DNA of 64,000 bases from Phlebopus portentosus (Eukaryota; Basidiomycota; Agaricomycetes; Boletales; Boletinellaceae): NCBI GenBank assembly GCA_037892935.1, contig JAYXKI010000005.1, positions 1-64,000 on the forward strand. Direction: 5' to 3'. Shown here in pieces: positions 37,687-49,002 of this stretch (position 1 is its first letter; every line of letters starts with the position of its first letter). Below the pieces are notes generated by a model that saw only the letters and a list, made by a program, of their open reading frames with translations, was not told the origin of the DNA and did no database searches. The translations under genes were made by a program, and so were the position numbers.

Positions 37687-37713
37687 CACGTGGGACGAGA
37701 CGCTCTTTATAAG
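37687..37713 (+). promoter_or_regulatory. CACGTG box and TATA box of the terpene cyclase gene
   Basis: A palindromic CACGTG (37687-37692) is followed by TTTATAAG (37706-37713), 76 bp before the ATG at 37789. The TATA position supports that ATG over the in-frame ATG at 37573. Confidence 0.5.
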
Positions 37714-37788
37714 AGGTCAACGGGTATCACCCTTCCTCCTATTCGCATCCTCTCCCCCGCACTTTCTGCGTCCGTCGGCGTCGGCGTC

Positions 37789-39544
37789 ATGGCCTCCTTC
37801 GTTCCGCGATACCGATCCGTACCGTCTCTCGAAACAGACTACTCAAGTCCCTCCAGTTCGTCGACTTCGTCCGGCGCGTCTACGCCTGCATCCGCGGTCT
37901 TCAGTCTCTCCCTTTCTCCTCTTTCTACCCATTTTGACTTCGGGGACTCGGAGCCGAGTACGAGTCGATGCGAGAACATAATCTTTGACCTCGGTGACGT
38001 CCTATTCACTTGGACAGCTGAGACCAAGATGCGTGTATCGCCCAAAATGCTAAAGAAGATCCTTCGGTCTGCGACGTGGTTCGAGTTTGAGAAAGGCAAT
38101 CTCTCGGAGCAAGAGGCGTACGACGCTGCTGCGATTGAAATCGGCGTGCGGGCCTTTGACGTCCGGGCTGCGTTCCAATCTGCTCGCAATTCCCTGAAGA
38201 GCAATCCGCATCTTGTCAACCTCATCCGAGAGTTGAAAGAGCAACACGGTCTCCGCGTGTTCGCTATGTCCAATATCTCTGCTCCCGACTTCGCTGTACT
38301 CCGAGGGAAAGCTGCGCCAGAAGAATGGGACTTATTTGAGCGTATTTTCACGAGTAGTGAAGCCCGGGAACGCAAACCCAATCTTGGTTTCTACAAGTAT
38401 GTTCTCGAACAGACGGGGCTGGATCCAGTACGCACAGTTTTCATCGACGATAAGCTTGAGAATATCCTTCCTGCGCGTTCTCTCGGCATGAAGGGCATTG
38501 TATTCGACAACTTAGAGAATCTCTCGCGGCAGCTACGCAACTACGTCGGCGATCCTATTGGACGTGCCCAGGCATGGTTAAAGGATCACGCGAAAAAGAT
38601 GCTCTCCGTTACAGACACTGGAATTACCATCCACGAAAACTTCGCTCCTCTTCTCATCTACGAGGCGACTGGCGATCGTTCTCTTGTCGAATTTGTTGAG
38701 CACCCGCGTTTGTTCAATTTCTTCATTGGTAAGCACTTCTTTCTCGCTCTACGGTCACGCGCTTCGACGTAAGCTAATTGTCCTGTCTTGCTGCACGTGT
38801 GCTCGCGTCTTTAGGCGGTCCTGTGATGACCACAGAGGAATTCCCTTTCGACCTGGACACAACTTCTATAGGTCTTACAGTGTGCACGCACGTCGATCTC
38901 GAGACGAAGATGAGCGTCATGGACGAAATGCTCGCCTATGTGAACCAAGATGGCATTATCCAGACTTACTTCGACCCGAGTCGACCGCGGACCGGTATGA
39001 ATCTTACTTTGCACCTTCCTTATTGTTCTCCATACTGACTCCGAGCTGCGTGCTTCCCTCAGATCCCGTTGTGTGTGTGAATGTGCTCACATTTTTCTAC
39101 ATGCACGGCCGAGGGTCCGAACTTGCATCGACACTTGATTGGGTATACCAAATCCTCCAACACCGCGCATACCTCGATGGTACGCTTTACTATTTCGGCG
39201 CCGACTCTTTTCTCTTCTTCCTATCTCGCCTCTTATCCGTGGAACCTTCCGTACATTCGCGCTTTTCCACGCTTTTCGCACGTCGTGTGTTTGAGCGGTC
39301 TGGAGCGGATGGGGACTCCCTCGCTCTCGCGATGCGTGTCATCGCGGGCGCAGCAGTAGGCGTGCGAATGTACGTTGATCATGAGCGATTACTGAAAATG
39401 CAAGAAGAAGATGGTAGCTTCCCGCTCGGCTGGGCATACAAGTACGGCGGGTCGGGGATCTTACTGGGCAACAAGGGCTGGACCACTGCACTTGCGATAC
39501 AGGCAATCAAGGCGTTCGAGGCACTTGATACGGAAATCTTCTAA
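37789..39544 (+). CDS. HAD-like/terpene cyclase fusion, drimane-type sesquiterpene synthase family
   Basis: In the AstC/AncC-type family a haloacid-dehalogenase fold is fused to a class II terpene cyclase-like part. Characterised members turn farnesyl diphosphate into drimane products. Three exons (37789-38728, 38815-38994, 39063-39544) give 533 residues. The HAD part (about 60-300) shows [30 protein letters not shown] and [18 protein letters not shown]. The cyclase part shows [13 protein letters not shown] (the DxDTT protonation motif), [18 protein letters not shown] and [16 protein letters not shown] near the end. The second HAD nucleophile-loop Asp is retained (D-L-G-D). Both catalytic halves look intact. 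Substrate and product are inferred from family only. No prenyl transferase lies beside it. Confidence 0.85.
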
Positions 39545-40796
39545 GTCTGTCAACGTGCCTATTCTTCCATTTCCCTCGCAATCTTCGATTCTCTGGCACT
39601 CTCCGCTTTCTCATTCACCGCATTGACCATCGCCTATCGATCTCTGCATTCGCATGTATTTATTCTTCAGATTTATTTTGTTTCGCGGCCCGTGTTACCC
39701 AGAACCCTGACCACACAATCTAACGACCAATTTATAATCTATAATAGCTCTCATATTATTAAAACTTTACGCGTAGATTTTTTTTCGAGTACATCATCCT
39801 TCGTTCTTCATTCATACGATACTGGTACTTGTACCACTTGATTATCTTGGTTATACTCTTTTTTACTTAGGAGGCAGCATAAGGAACTGCACACTGTACT
39901 ATTATTTCGAGTTTCACCCTGGAATACAGTTTTACTGGCTTTTCAAGCCATACGTACAGTACGTTGTGACACCGCCTCAGTGGGATTTTTGCACTGCCAC
40001 GTAACGGCTCAGGCGGGGATGTGCCTTATCTTGCTTTCAGAACACCAGCGACACAACATACTTATCAGTGAACATGTTTCACTTTGCGCATGAAACTAAC
40101 ATTGTCGTCAGCGCTGCAACCATCATACTGTTGTTCTCGTCGGCATTCTCACGACGGTCCTCGCAACTTTTCGCTGCCGCGATGCGCTGAGGCAGCTCGT
40201 CATCCGAGTCCGACTGCGTTGTCAGTCCTTTTAGCATGTGGCGGCGTCTCAGCTCTAGATACGACTCATGATGCTGTGGTCTCGCAAATAGCACGAATAC
40301 CACTCATGTGAAGATTTGGCTGAATTAGGGAATTTCGGCGAGTGACTCATGAAAGGAATCACGGATCTTGGGAGATGGAGTATTAGAGGCTGCAACACCG
40401 GGCGCCCCCCCAAGATGATTGATATCGCTGTCCTTTGCATCGTGAGTCTGCATTCTACTTGAGATGCATATGCCATCTCGTTGTGCCTTTTGCCGGATGG
40501 GCGTTCACACAATCCCAACTAGATCAATTACTATTCACACAGGACATCAACGTCGCAACTTGGACCGAAGTGCGTGCAGGACTCGATTCGTAACCTTGCT
40601 GGCATCATATGCTAATGCTTCTAATATTAACTGGAAACCAAAGAGAGATAAGCTTCGGGGGGGGAGGAGACGCCAGCCATGGTATTCTCGGTTCACACAT
40701 ACTGGAAATGGCGAGGTGATTGCTTGTGCAAAGCGGATCCCGATCCGCGCTGGACGTCATATCGAAAATTCGTTCTCGTTTCTTTATTTGAATCTA
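39545..40796. other. Intergenic, no supported gene
   Basis: The first part is the probable 3' UTR of the terpene cyclase. The rest shows no family-like frames. It ends at the left boundary of the inverted-repeat element. Confidence 0.5.
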
Positions 40797-41398
40797 CAGT
40801 TGAAATTGTCATAATGCATTGTATCATAATGCATATATTTCATAATGCATCACTTTTCGGTGTCTCCCATGTTGGGAGGCGGGAAATTATGCAAAAATGT
40901 CATATGGAATAATGCATTGAAATTTCAAGCAATATTATGCATTATGGTGATCAAGGGAGTAATAAAGCTACTATAAATTCATGTAAACTTTGAGTTCTGG
41001 TGCAACCAGAGAGCATAATTGAGCACAACTGGCATTGTATTCAAGGAAATCATGTAATTTAATGAAAATAGAGGTAGTGCAGACTGATCGACATGGCAAC
41101 TACCATAAGTAGCATGATGATCACCTTCCAAATCTGGGACATCAGGACTTACAAGATACTGCATGTCTTTATCCCCCCTCTGCTAAGTCAATAAGAGTGT
41201 TTCTTAAGTATCCATACTTCATTCTAGTGTCTAATTAGGTTCATGCCAGTAACATAGGGATCAGATAGTGAGGAAGTTACCTTTTTCGCCCTTTTCCAAA
41301 AGCGGGAATATTTTCTCACTCATCTCCTAATGAATAAATCTGATAATGCATTACAAAAGGTAGTCTCCCGGCATTATGCGTTATGACAATTTCAACTG
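40797..41398. mobile_element. Non-autonomous Tc1/mariner-like inverted-repeat element (MITE)
   Basis: The left end reads CAGTTGAAATTGTCATAATG. The right end, read inward on the other strand, gives CAGTTGAAATTGTCATAACG. The ends match over 18 bases, then one mismatch, then GCAT. Each end is flanked by TA (40795-40796 and 41399-41400), the target duplication typical of Tc1/mariner/pogo transposons. The element is 602 bp and has no transposase-like frame, so it would need enzyme from elsewhere. Inside the left end TCATAATGCAT occurs three times (40809, 40824, 40840). A palindrome with ATAATGCATT arms lies at about 40909-40948. Confidence 0.82.
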
Positions 41399-42644
41399 TA
41401 CCTTATCTCCATTTAATCCGTGAAAATCGCAGATGAGATTCTGCGGCCGTAAGCTGTTGAGCAAAGGAGGCCTCGCGCGCAACGGACCCGCGGAGAACTG
41501 GTGGCTCCTAGCGGGACGATTGGTCGCTCCCGATAGTAGGCGCGGACACCGACACTCGCGCGAAGCCATGGGCTTCTCCTTTCTCAACCCCGAGATCGTC
41601 CCTCGCCTTGATCAAGGCAGGGAAGGCCTTCATTGCAGGGAAAAACGCTCATCTTGTCGATCCTTCAATGACAATTTGACGGAGTTAGGGAAGCGATTCA
41701 TGGCGCTCTTCCCCAGAAGAGTGGGAAAACTGTAGCTTCCTCTGATAAACAGCCTGCGAAGCTACGCTGTGTTTTCCGCTAGGCAGAAAAGTAACATCCT
41801 CAGCTATAACGTCTCCAAAACTTATAGTTTCGCGTCCGACTTATCCGTGAAGTGGAGCCCCTGGCCCAGAAACTGGACTGCAGAGATGTTCATCGTCAAG
41901 ATCTCAGTTGTTTAATCTCCGTACACGGCGACTCTTGTCGTAATTCTTCCTTTTAGGCGGCACTAAATGCCTTATGATCAACGAATCCCTATCGTTCCGG
42001 ACTGTGAACGTTTTCTCTTCGCCAGCCTGGGATCTTATATGAAATCGACAAAACCAATGCATTGCGTGTTGGGCTCTGATCTTCGATTCCAAATTTTGGC
42101 TAGACTTACACATGAAGAACAGCTCTGACGGAATTCTTTACTTAATAAGGAAATACGGACGGAAGCAACATAGCTGCTCGTCCGGGGTATATATATATAT
42201 ATATATTTAACAAGACAGATGTAATACCCGGCTCGTGGGTAAGTCCGATAGTTCATACTCAGACCAAAGTTCCATAGACAAGAGCAGAGTCATATGCATG
42301 GCTTAGTTGGCGCCACATACATGAGGTATCCAGGAGGCTTGAACGAATCCGTAACCTTTTTGTCTACCTCGTGTTATTGTTTTTTTTCGAACCCAATATG
42401 AACGGGACTTGTAAGATATATTCCTATAATTCCAAAGGCAAGACTACATGACATTTCGTGTACATCTGCGATCCTTCAAACGCTAGAAATACCCATATTG
42501 CCTGACATGTATCGTTGGAAGAACGGATAGTCTGCATTCATGCTGAATCGAACCACCGGCTCGGAACTGAATTGATGGCTTATATAATACCAAGTTCGAC
42601 TCTTCGCCACCGCCCAACCTTCATCCGCATCCACAGTTTTCACA
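41399..42644. other. Intergenic, no supported gene
   Basis: Nothing recognisable here. A TA microsatellite lies at about 42187-42207. The end of the stretch is the promoter of MED31. Confidence 0.5.
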
Positions 42645-43200
42645 ATGGCAGATGCTTCAAAATCCGGCTCCTCAGAGGCCGAGCTACACGCGGCAAATAG
42701 AGCTCGTTTTGAGTTGGAGCTAGAATTTGTGCAAGCACTGGCAAATCCATTTTATCTTCACTCGCTCGCGCAGCAGAACATCCTCTCTCAACCCGCATTC
42801 ATTAATTTCTTGGCATATCTTCTGTATTGGAAGGAGAAGGACTACGCGCGATTTCTTCAGTAAGCCGAGATTCATCACGATCTTTCGCACTTACCAACTT
42901 TATAGTGTTTGTACAGTTATCCTCACGCTTTACACCATCTTGAACTTCTCCAGAATGCTCAGTTTCGTTCTGAGATCGGAAAAGATGAATATCGGGAGTA
43001 CCTGAATCAGAAGCAGTTTGATCACTGGAGAACCTGGTAGATATCTTATACCACTTTGTTTCGATCTCATTATCCATATTAAAACGGTGTTTAGGCGAGA
43101 AGACCCTGGTCGTTTGACGGGGACTATCACTCACCTTGCAGATGCTGCAGCTTCGGTGGGCGATCGAGCTCAGTCGGTCTCGAAACAGGCTTCTGCATGA
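42645..43200 (+). CDS. MED31: Mediator complex subunit 31 (MED31/Soh1)
   Basis: MED31 is a small subunit in the Mediator middle module that links activators to RNA polymerase II. Three exons (42645-42859, 42917-43036, 43095-43200) give 146 residues. The highly conserved core is present: [53 protein letters not shown] and [10 protein letters not shown]. The third exon adds a short tail ([16 protein letters not shown]) seen only after the 58-nt second intron. If that intron is retained, the protein ends right after WRTW with the core complete. Confidence 0.95.
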
Positions 43201-44240
43201 TATGCGTAGAAATCAAAGCGTGTCTGAAAATGCGGCGACTCTGCATGTAGATCGATCTACCCGTCAGGCCCGTGGGAAACCGGAGGTTATTGTTTTGTTT
43301 GTCTTCACCTCTTAATTTCTTAGTCAGCGTCTTCGACACTTATTTTGTTAAACAAAAAAAGCGTGAATGCTCATAAGGCACAGTTCCTGGCACAGAGTAT
43401 TGTAAAGTATTGTGGCTATACTCTCTTCATCGCTTGGGTCGATCCTGATGACTGACCCATGCCTCCCCCTTTCCAGATGAAAATAAATCACGCTCTATGT
43501 CACATATCGAGCTCTTGTGGAAGCACGGACCTCATACACCCGGACAATGCTATAGAAATGGAATCGATGCCAGCCAGATGGAAGCTTGACGTGACGCTTA
43601 GTCTCATGCCCTTTTGTCTTTCGGTCTCTGACTGCGGGAAAACGTACTAATTAAGTGCGGTGTGGCCTATTGTTCGGTAAAACGCACAAGAGCGCTCGCC
43701 TCCATTCTGAACTGTTAATCCTTTGCTTGGTCGGGGCGATCTTTAAACGCAGTGCGGTGCGGGTATGGACCAACTGATTGCGCTTGCAACAGTCCCTCGT
43801 CTTTGGCGTCTCGCTTCTTTTCGCGACGTGGATTCGCATTGCGATGTACTGTTCGTCTCAACAGACTCCTAGCAAAAAGGATTCAGAAGAAACGTTATTC
43901 TCTTTATTCCAATGACTATGCCAGCATAACTCATGCTTTCAGGCTAATTGTCTCGGTTCGTCCGAGGTCTGGATCGATCCCGCCTCCGAGTGCATTCACT
44001 TCGGTCCTTATCATTCAGTCGGCGTGCTTTGCGAGCCGTAAAATATAAGCTGACGCTTGGTCTCTGCATAGCGGCTCGCGTGGCAGGAGGATTGGACCGG
44101 TGCTTTCGCCTCGCTGTTGTCAGTTTCTTTTTGTCTCTAAAGCCAAGTATACGTGCTTGCCCCTCTCAGTATTGACAAAGCGTACTCCACACAAAGCCTG
44201 CCGTTCCTACACAGGTATGAGGAATGGAGAGCCGATAGGG
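43201..44240. other. Intergenic, no supported gene
   Basis: The frames here carry no family features. The stretch holds the 3' flank of MED31 and the upstream region of the pheromone-like gene. Confidence 0.5.
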
Positions 44241-44248
44241 TATAAATA
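44241..44248 (+). promoter_or_regulatory. TATA box of the pheromone-like gene
   Basis: TATAAATA lies 100-107 bp upstream of the ATG at 44348. It is a perfect TATA match before a very short open frame, which supports a real, strongly transcribed small gene. Confidence 0.6.
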
Positions 44249-44347
44249 CAGCTATGAAGTCAGAAGAGAAGGCCTCAAGTTCGTACTTCGATCACACTCG
44301 CAGTCTTGTCTTTCGAGCTCTGCCAGACGACACAACGCCTATCTCCA

Positions 44348-44567
44348 ATGGACCGCTTCACAGTGTTCTCCCTCTCTGCTACGTCCTCCGACGACCAGCC
44401 CGTCGCACAGGAGGATGGCAACACCAGCGGCACCTACTGCGTTATCGCAAATAGCGTCAATATCGAATCTACTCCTGTCGACGCTGAGGAAGGAAGCACG
44501 AGCGGCACCTACTGCGTCATTGCGTGGTGAGACTCTCCCATCTCCTTCGATATTCCTTCCCTCTAGA
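44348..44567 (+). CDS. Candidate farnesylated mating pheromone precursor with two CVIA units
   Basis: Basidiomycete pheromone precursors are short peptides ending in a CaaX box that is farnesylated. They often begin MDxF, as here (MDRFTVFS). The frame carries two copies of a GxTSGTYCVIA unit 25 residues apart, the first internal and the second at the end. Unspliced, a Trp codon follows the second CVIA before a TGA at 44528-44530. If a 40-nt intron (44527-44566, GTGAGA...CTCTAG) is removed, the split codon TG|A becomes the stop and the protein ends exactly at CVIA, 59 residues. The splice is my inference. The internal copy recalls tandem-unit precursors such as rhodotorucine A. No STE3-type receptor is visible in the window. 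Confidence 0.62.
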
Positions 44568-44935
44568 CTCATCACATTAAACCATAGAATCATTCACGTC
44601 CTAGCTGCGTCGGCCTATTTTCGACCTTCTTTCGTCGCAAGCTCCTCTTTCGCACATTATTTGGACTTTTCGGTGGCAGATAGTTATCTTCGTTGGGATT
44701 TTATCTGATATCATTATCATTATATCTTCTGCCCCTCTTCATCACATTTGTTCCGGGGCTTCATGACCACTTATGACTCGTTTGGCATGCTGATACTATA
44801 TGATTGCATTTGCATACGTTTCGTTTCGTTCATTCAATGGTACCATTTTTAACCGCTATTTATACTAAGTTAACCTAAGTGACGATAAACTATAAGGGGT
44901 AGTAAGCATAGTGGTATACGCATATCAGCCATCTT
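44568..44935. other. Intergenic, 3' flanks of convergent genes
   Basis: This lies between the pheromone-like gene (plus) and the reductase gene (minus). I see no gene in it. Confidence 0.5.
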
Positions 44936-46212
44936 TCAATCCTTCTTTGACTTCGGGATGAGTCCGTTCTTTCTGAGGTACTCTCGGTGCTCCTCCCGGC
45001 TTTTCCGAATCTGGGAGTCACAATCACGTCTCCAGAAAGGCACACCAATCTGAGCGCGCGTGAGAAAAGGCAAGGATCAAAGGCGTTAAAGATCATACCC
45101 AAGCGACACAGTCCAGAATGGGGCCGATGAATGTATTCACTATCGGTGCAGCACCGCGGCCAGAGTTGGAGAATATCTTCGCAATGAGCGTTGCTGTGAT
45201 AGTATAGTCGCCACGTTCTACGCCTTCAGAAGAAAATTAGTCGCAGATCCGTCAAAATATCTGCAAGTATACGTACCCTTGATCAACACCGCGGCTGCTT
45301 CATCACAGCTGAGTATTTCATCATCTGCCTCGAATTTTTTCGTAAGCGCGGGCTTTGTCTTGCTTTCTTCCTCAAGGCCAGGAGATGACATCGTAGGGGC
45401 AAAGAAAATATGCACATCAATGTCATATAAGATGCATTCAGAACGCAATGTCTCCGCAAGACCCTTCAAAGCATGCTTGCCAGGGGTATATGGTGCATAG
45501 CCAACGAAAGACATGAGCGAAAGTGTCGAACCGACGAACACGATCTTGCCCGGCCGCTGCTCGTATACAAGCTTCTTCACAGCAGCATGAGCGCTCCAAG
45601 CTTGCACCCAATACGCCTGTTCGATCCCCTCTATCAATTGTTGTTCTGTGTTCTCGACAAAATACGCTGGTCGAGAAGAACCTGCGCACAGGAAAAATGC
45701 GTCCGGGACGGTAATTTCACCATCGCTCTGCTGAGCAAGGGTCCGACACTCAGCTTCCAACGCCGCATGCGACCCGGCAGACGTATTCAGTGGAGCAGAT
45801 TGGTATCTAAATGTTTGTTCAGGAGATTGTCGATTTTTCTGAAAAATGGATAAATAGGATGTTTGAGATCAATATGGTAGACTCGCACCTCTAGTACCTC
45901 GACCGCCGCTTTCAATTTTTCAACATTTCTGGCGACAATAGTTACACTCGCGCCTCTTTTCGCAAGCAATACTGCGAGGGAGAGCCCTAGTCCTTGAGAA
46001 CCTCCGGTAACGTAGCAGCTCTGTTGATCCGTTGGAAGTGCACCAATCACGTGAGTAGGAAAAAAAACAAGTGAAGCGTGTCGCACCTTTCCTTTGGCAT
46101 CCCAACGCGTCCCAAGCCCGAAAACCATCTGGCTTAGTCGTGCAAGGAAAACGTCAGCTTCCAAAAAGCGTGCGACGACGTTGAAGTATGAAGATAAGGA
46201 TAGTTTTGTCAA
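44936..46212 (-). CDS. TSC10: 3-ketodihydrosphingosine reductase (TSC10/KDSR)
   Basis: This short-chain reductase uses NADPH to make dihydrosphingosine in the second step of sphingolipid synthesis at the ER. Exons are 46212-46087, 46020-45889, 45838-45277, 45223-45099 and 45049-44936, giving 352 residues. A start at the inner Met (46128, MVFGLGTRWDAKGK) would give 324 and is also plausible. The Rossmann motif CYVTGGSQGLGLSLAV and the active-site pair in YAPYTPGKHALKG (YxxxK) are present. SLMSF supplies the catalytic Ser region. A hydrophobic C-terminal stretch (APIVNTFIGPILDCVAW) and a basic tail ending PKSKKD fit ER membrane attachment. Four introns of 49-66 nt all keep phase. Confidence 0.88.
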
Positions 46213-46768
46213 GTCTTCCCATTCAAACTCACGTGAGATTCACACTAAACAGAATTGAAAACTGAAACCTCCGTCTTCACCGAGCTCCGCCTGATGGAAA
46301 CCAGCATCAGCATCATTTCACTCTATGTGAACGACCCTTGAACTTCTGATTTTTGTTCTGTACTGTACATTTAATGATGTGGGGAATAATTAATTGTTGA
46401 ATTGCAATTAGGTATACCTGCTTGTGTGGGAACGCGAGGAGTTGGATATCGATCAAACAGAACGATGAAAAGTAGAAGCAAAACGAAGCAGCGCGACAGC
46501 AAGCAGGGAAAGCGCAAAGGAGGACCGAATGGATGAAGGAATACTGATGAGCGGATAAAGGAAACAATTAGGAGTCGTCAGACAATGGGAAGATCGCGAA
46601 CGAACGTGCAGCGCAGGTGTCAGGGTCGTATCGCCAGTGCAATAGGGAGAGGTCTCCTTGTGGGGAATGATGAAAACAATTCGATACGAGGCTAACCCAG
46701 AAACCAAACAGACATGAAGAAAAACCCAAGCCCACCTTAACCACGGCATGTAAGATGACACCTAGCGC
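46213..46768. other. Intergenic between TSC10 start and DBF4 end
   Basis: The stretch holds the reductase promoter and the DBF4 3' flank. A minus-strand frame at 46453-46761 encodes a hydrophobic 102-residue peptide but looks like chance. Confidence 0.45.
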
Positions 46769-48788
46769 TCAAGTGCAGTCCTCGTCGTCATCATCATCAA
46801 GGTATATGTACCGCTCGCCTTCTTCTCTGACGGTCGCGGAAGACAAACCGGAATTTTCCTTATCGTATTCTTCCTGAGGAGGTATCCCGTCAGAGTAGCT
46901 TGCTCTGCCCGTAGAATACTCTGCATTACTGAGAGCATGCTCTCGCAGCATAGCTTTGTGCTCTTCGAATTCTCTTTCCATCTGCTCAACCTCCTCGCGT
47001 GTTCGACGGCGGACGCGTTCAAGGGCACAATCCAACTGCAGGAAGTTCGCTTCTGTATTGGCATATTTCTGATGGCGCCGGCCACGGATATGCTACAGCA
47101 TAACGTGAGACGACTGGACCTGTGCACTATGATGTCCACATACCTGTTTGAAGTCATCGAACTTTTGACGACAGCTTTCACAGTAACCTGGCTTGCTCTT
47201 CTCGTCCCGCTTACCAAGCCGCAACGTATTCGTACTTTTGCATTTGCGAAGGAGAGTATTCCTCCGAGGAATGTCAGGAGGAGGCATCATGGTGGAAGAT
47301 GCAGACGGTTTGCTGAAGCTGGCACTGCGCGAAAGGTCTTTCTCATTGACACGACGAGAAGTCACGACCTGGTTCTGCAGTCGACCTCGAAGGCTGAGAG
47401 GAAGTGCCGCGCTATTGATGCTGTTGAGAGTAGAGCTTCCTACCCCCAATGTCGAAGTTGTACCGTAGGTTGATGCGATGCTCACACTGTTACCTGATGC
47501 CGCTACGTAACTGGGAGGGCCGCCGGAGACCACAGAATTAAAACCGGAAGCACCATGGTCATCATGCACCAGGTCTGGAGGATAAACTTCAAAGGTCTCA
47601 TCCTTTAAGTTGCGATGAAGGTTGCTCATGGAGACAGTTCGACGAAGGTCATTGTGCTTGTGTTGTAGTTGTCGCATCTTCAGTTTCTTTGCCTCGACAG
47701 CCCGTTGCTCCTCGCGTTCTCGCTCCATGCGATCTTGTTTTTCGCGCCGTCGCTCCTCTTTTTCATTGTACTCAATGAATGGACCGCGTGCACGAGGGTC
47801 GCAATATGGGATGGGCCAGCTACCCTTCTCCTTCCCATCACTAGTTCTTGTCACCGGATATTCAAGAGCGGCGATAGTAGCAAGCTCCTGACGGATGTCC
47901 TCCACGAGCACGAAGAAGCTCCCCTTTGCGAAGTAGTGAAAGTCGTGTCGCTTTTGTGTCGGATCACGTTCCGTAGTCATTCCGTGACGCTTTTCAGTTT
48001 CTAAGAGGCTCGTTAGAGATCGTGGTGGGCGGCTTGAGACACTTGGAGCCTGTGCTGGAACGCAGCAGCGTTGGAGTACTGAGTCGAGCTTGGCGGTATC
48101 CCATATTTTCATTCCAAACTGTTTTGCTTTCCGTATGAGCGTTTCGTAACCAGACGTAGAAATGTCATCGGGACTTAGGAATGATAAATGAGATCACGGT
48201 CATAGAATACGCGGAACGACGTACAGGCCACGTAGTTTGATAGGGCTTCGTAACGAAGCATTCGTGGCTGACTTGGATTTATTCTCCTTGTTTCCTTGTT
48301 CATCCACATCTTCAGGTATCGGACGGTTGGTGACAAAATGTGTGACCTCGTTCGAAAAGAACTTGGCGATACACTAGCCACGCCACTTAACGTCAGCGAT
48401 AAATCTCACGAACAATTGGAACGACACGTACACCGTTGAGCTGAATAACTCGAGGAGCAAGAGTGTCTCGGTCTGCATCAGTCGTATCGAAGTAGAATGT
48501 CCACGATGAGAATGCCCTGGTATACTTGAGTCTGAATTCGTTCTCGCGCGCCTCTCTCTCTGCTCTACGCTGCGCCTTGTCTACGTTCTCCTTAGTCATT
48601 GCCGACTGTGTCCTGTGCCTCTTCATGGGTGCAGCCTCGTGTATCGCTGTCGGATTATGTGGCTCCGGTGAGCGCGGTCGCTTGAGGATAGAGGTGTGTG
48701 ATTTAAACGCGGCATGTTGTTGCGCCGTCGCCAATGAATTCTGAGACGTTGCACGAGGTGCCAGCGGTGGGCGAAATACAGCAGCCAT
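46769..48788 (-). CDS. DBF4: Dbf4/Dfp1, regulatory subunit of Cdc7 kinase
   Basis: Dbf4 activates Cdc7 to phosphorylate MCM helicase and fire replication origins. Four exons (48788-48432, 48373-48225, 48173-47144, 47092-46769) join in phase to 619 residues. The BRCT-like motif N lies around residues 115-190 (FFSNEVTHFVTNRP). Motif M is seen as PIPYCDPRARGPFIEY. The C motif zinc finger GYCESCRQKFDDFKQ + HIRGRRHQKYA (C-x2-C, H-x5-H) is rebuilt across the third intron. A basic, charged region rich in Glu/Arg sits between M and C. The tail ends in a run of Asp (YLDDDDDEDCT). Start is the ATG at 48788 because upstream codons look non-coding. Confidence 0.9.
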
Positions 48789-49002
48789 CACCTCCACTGC
48801 TGTCGAGCACGATGTAGAAGATGTCGCCGCCGAGTGAGGATGAGGTTGTGGTGAAGAGGAGAGGTGGAAGCGTTGAACGCGGTCATATGGAAATGAACCT
48901 GACCAAACAACGCGTAAATAAAATACGTAATCATCTAGCTTTTTTTTCGTCCCCGACCCGCACTTCTGTGTTCGGCCACGTCTTTTGCTTGCTACGACCA
49001 TC

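Noticed and set aside
37573..37788. In-frame N-terminal extension of the terpene cyclase from an ATG at 37573
   Set aside because: A CACGTG and TATA box lie inside it at 37687-37713, and the extension does not resemble the family.
44100..44708. 202-codon plus-strand frame over the pheromone-like gene
   Set aside because: The composition looks random. The short MDRF frame in another phase has the TATA spacing and repeated CVIA units.
46453..46761. Hydrophobic 102-codon minus-strand frame
   Set aside because: It has no family features, ends against DBF4 and has no promoter signal. Likely chance.
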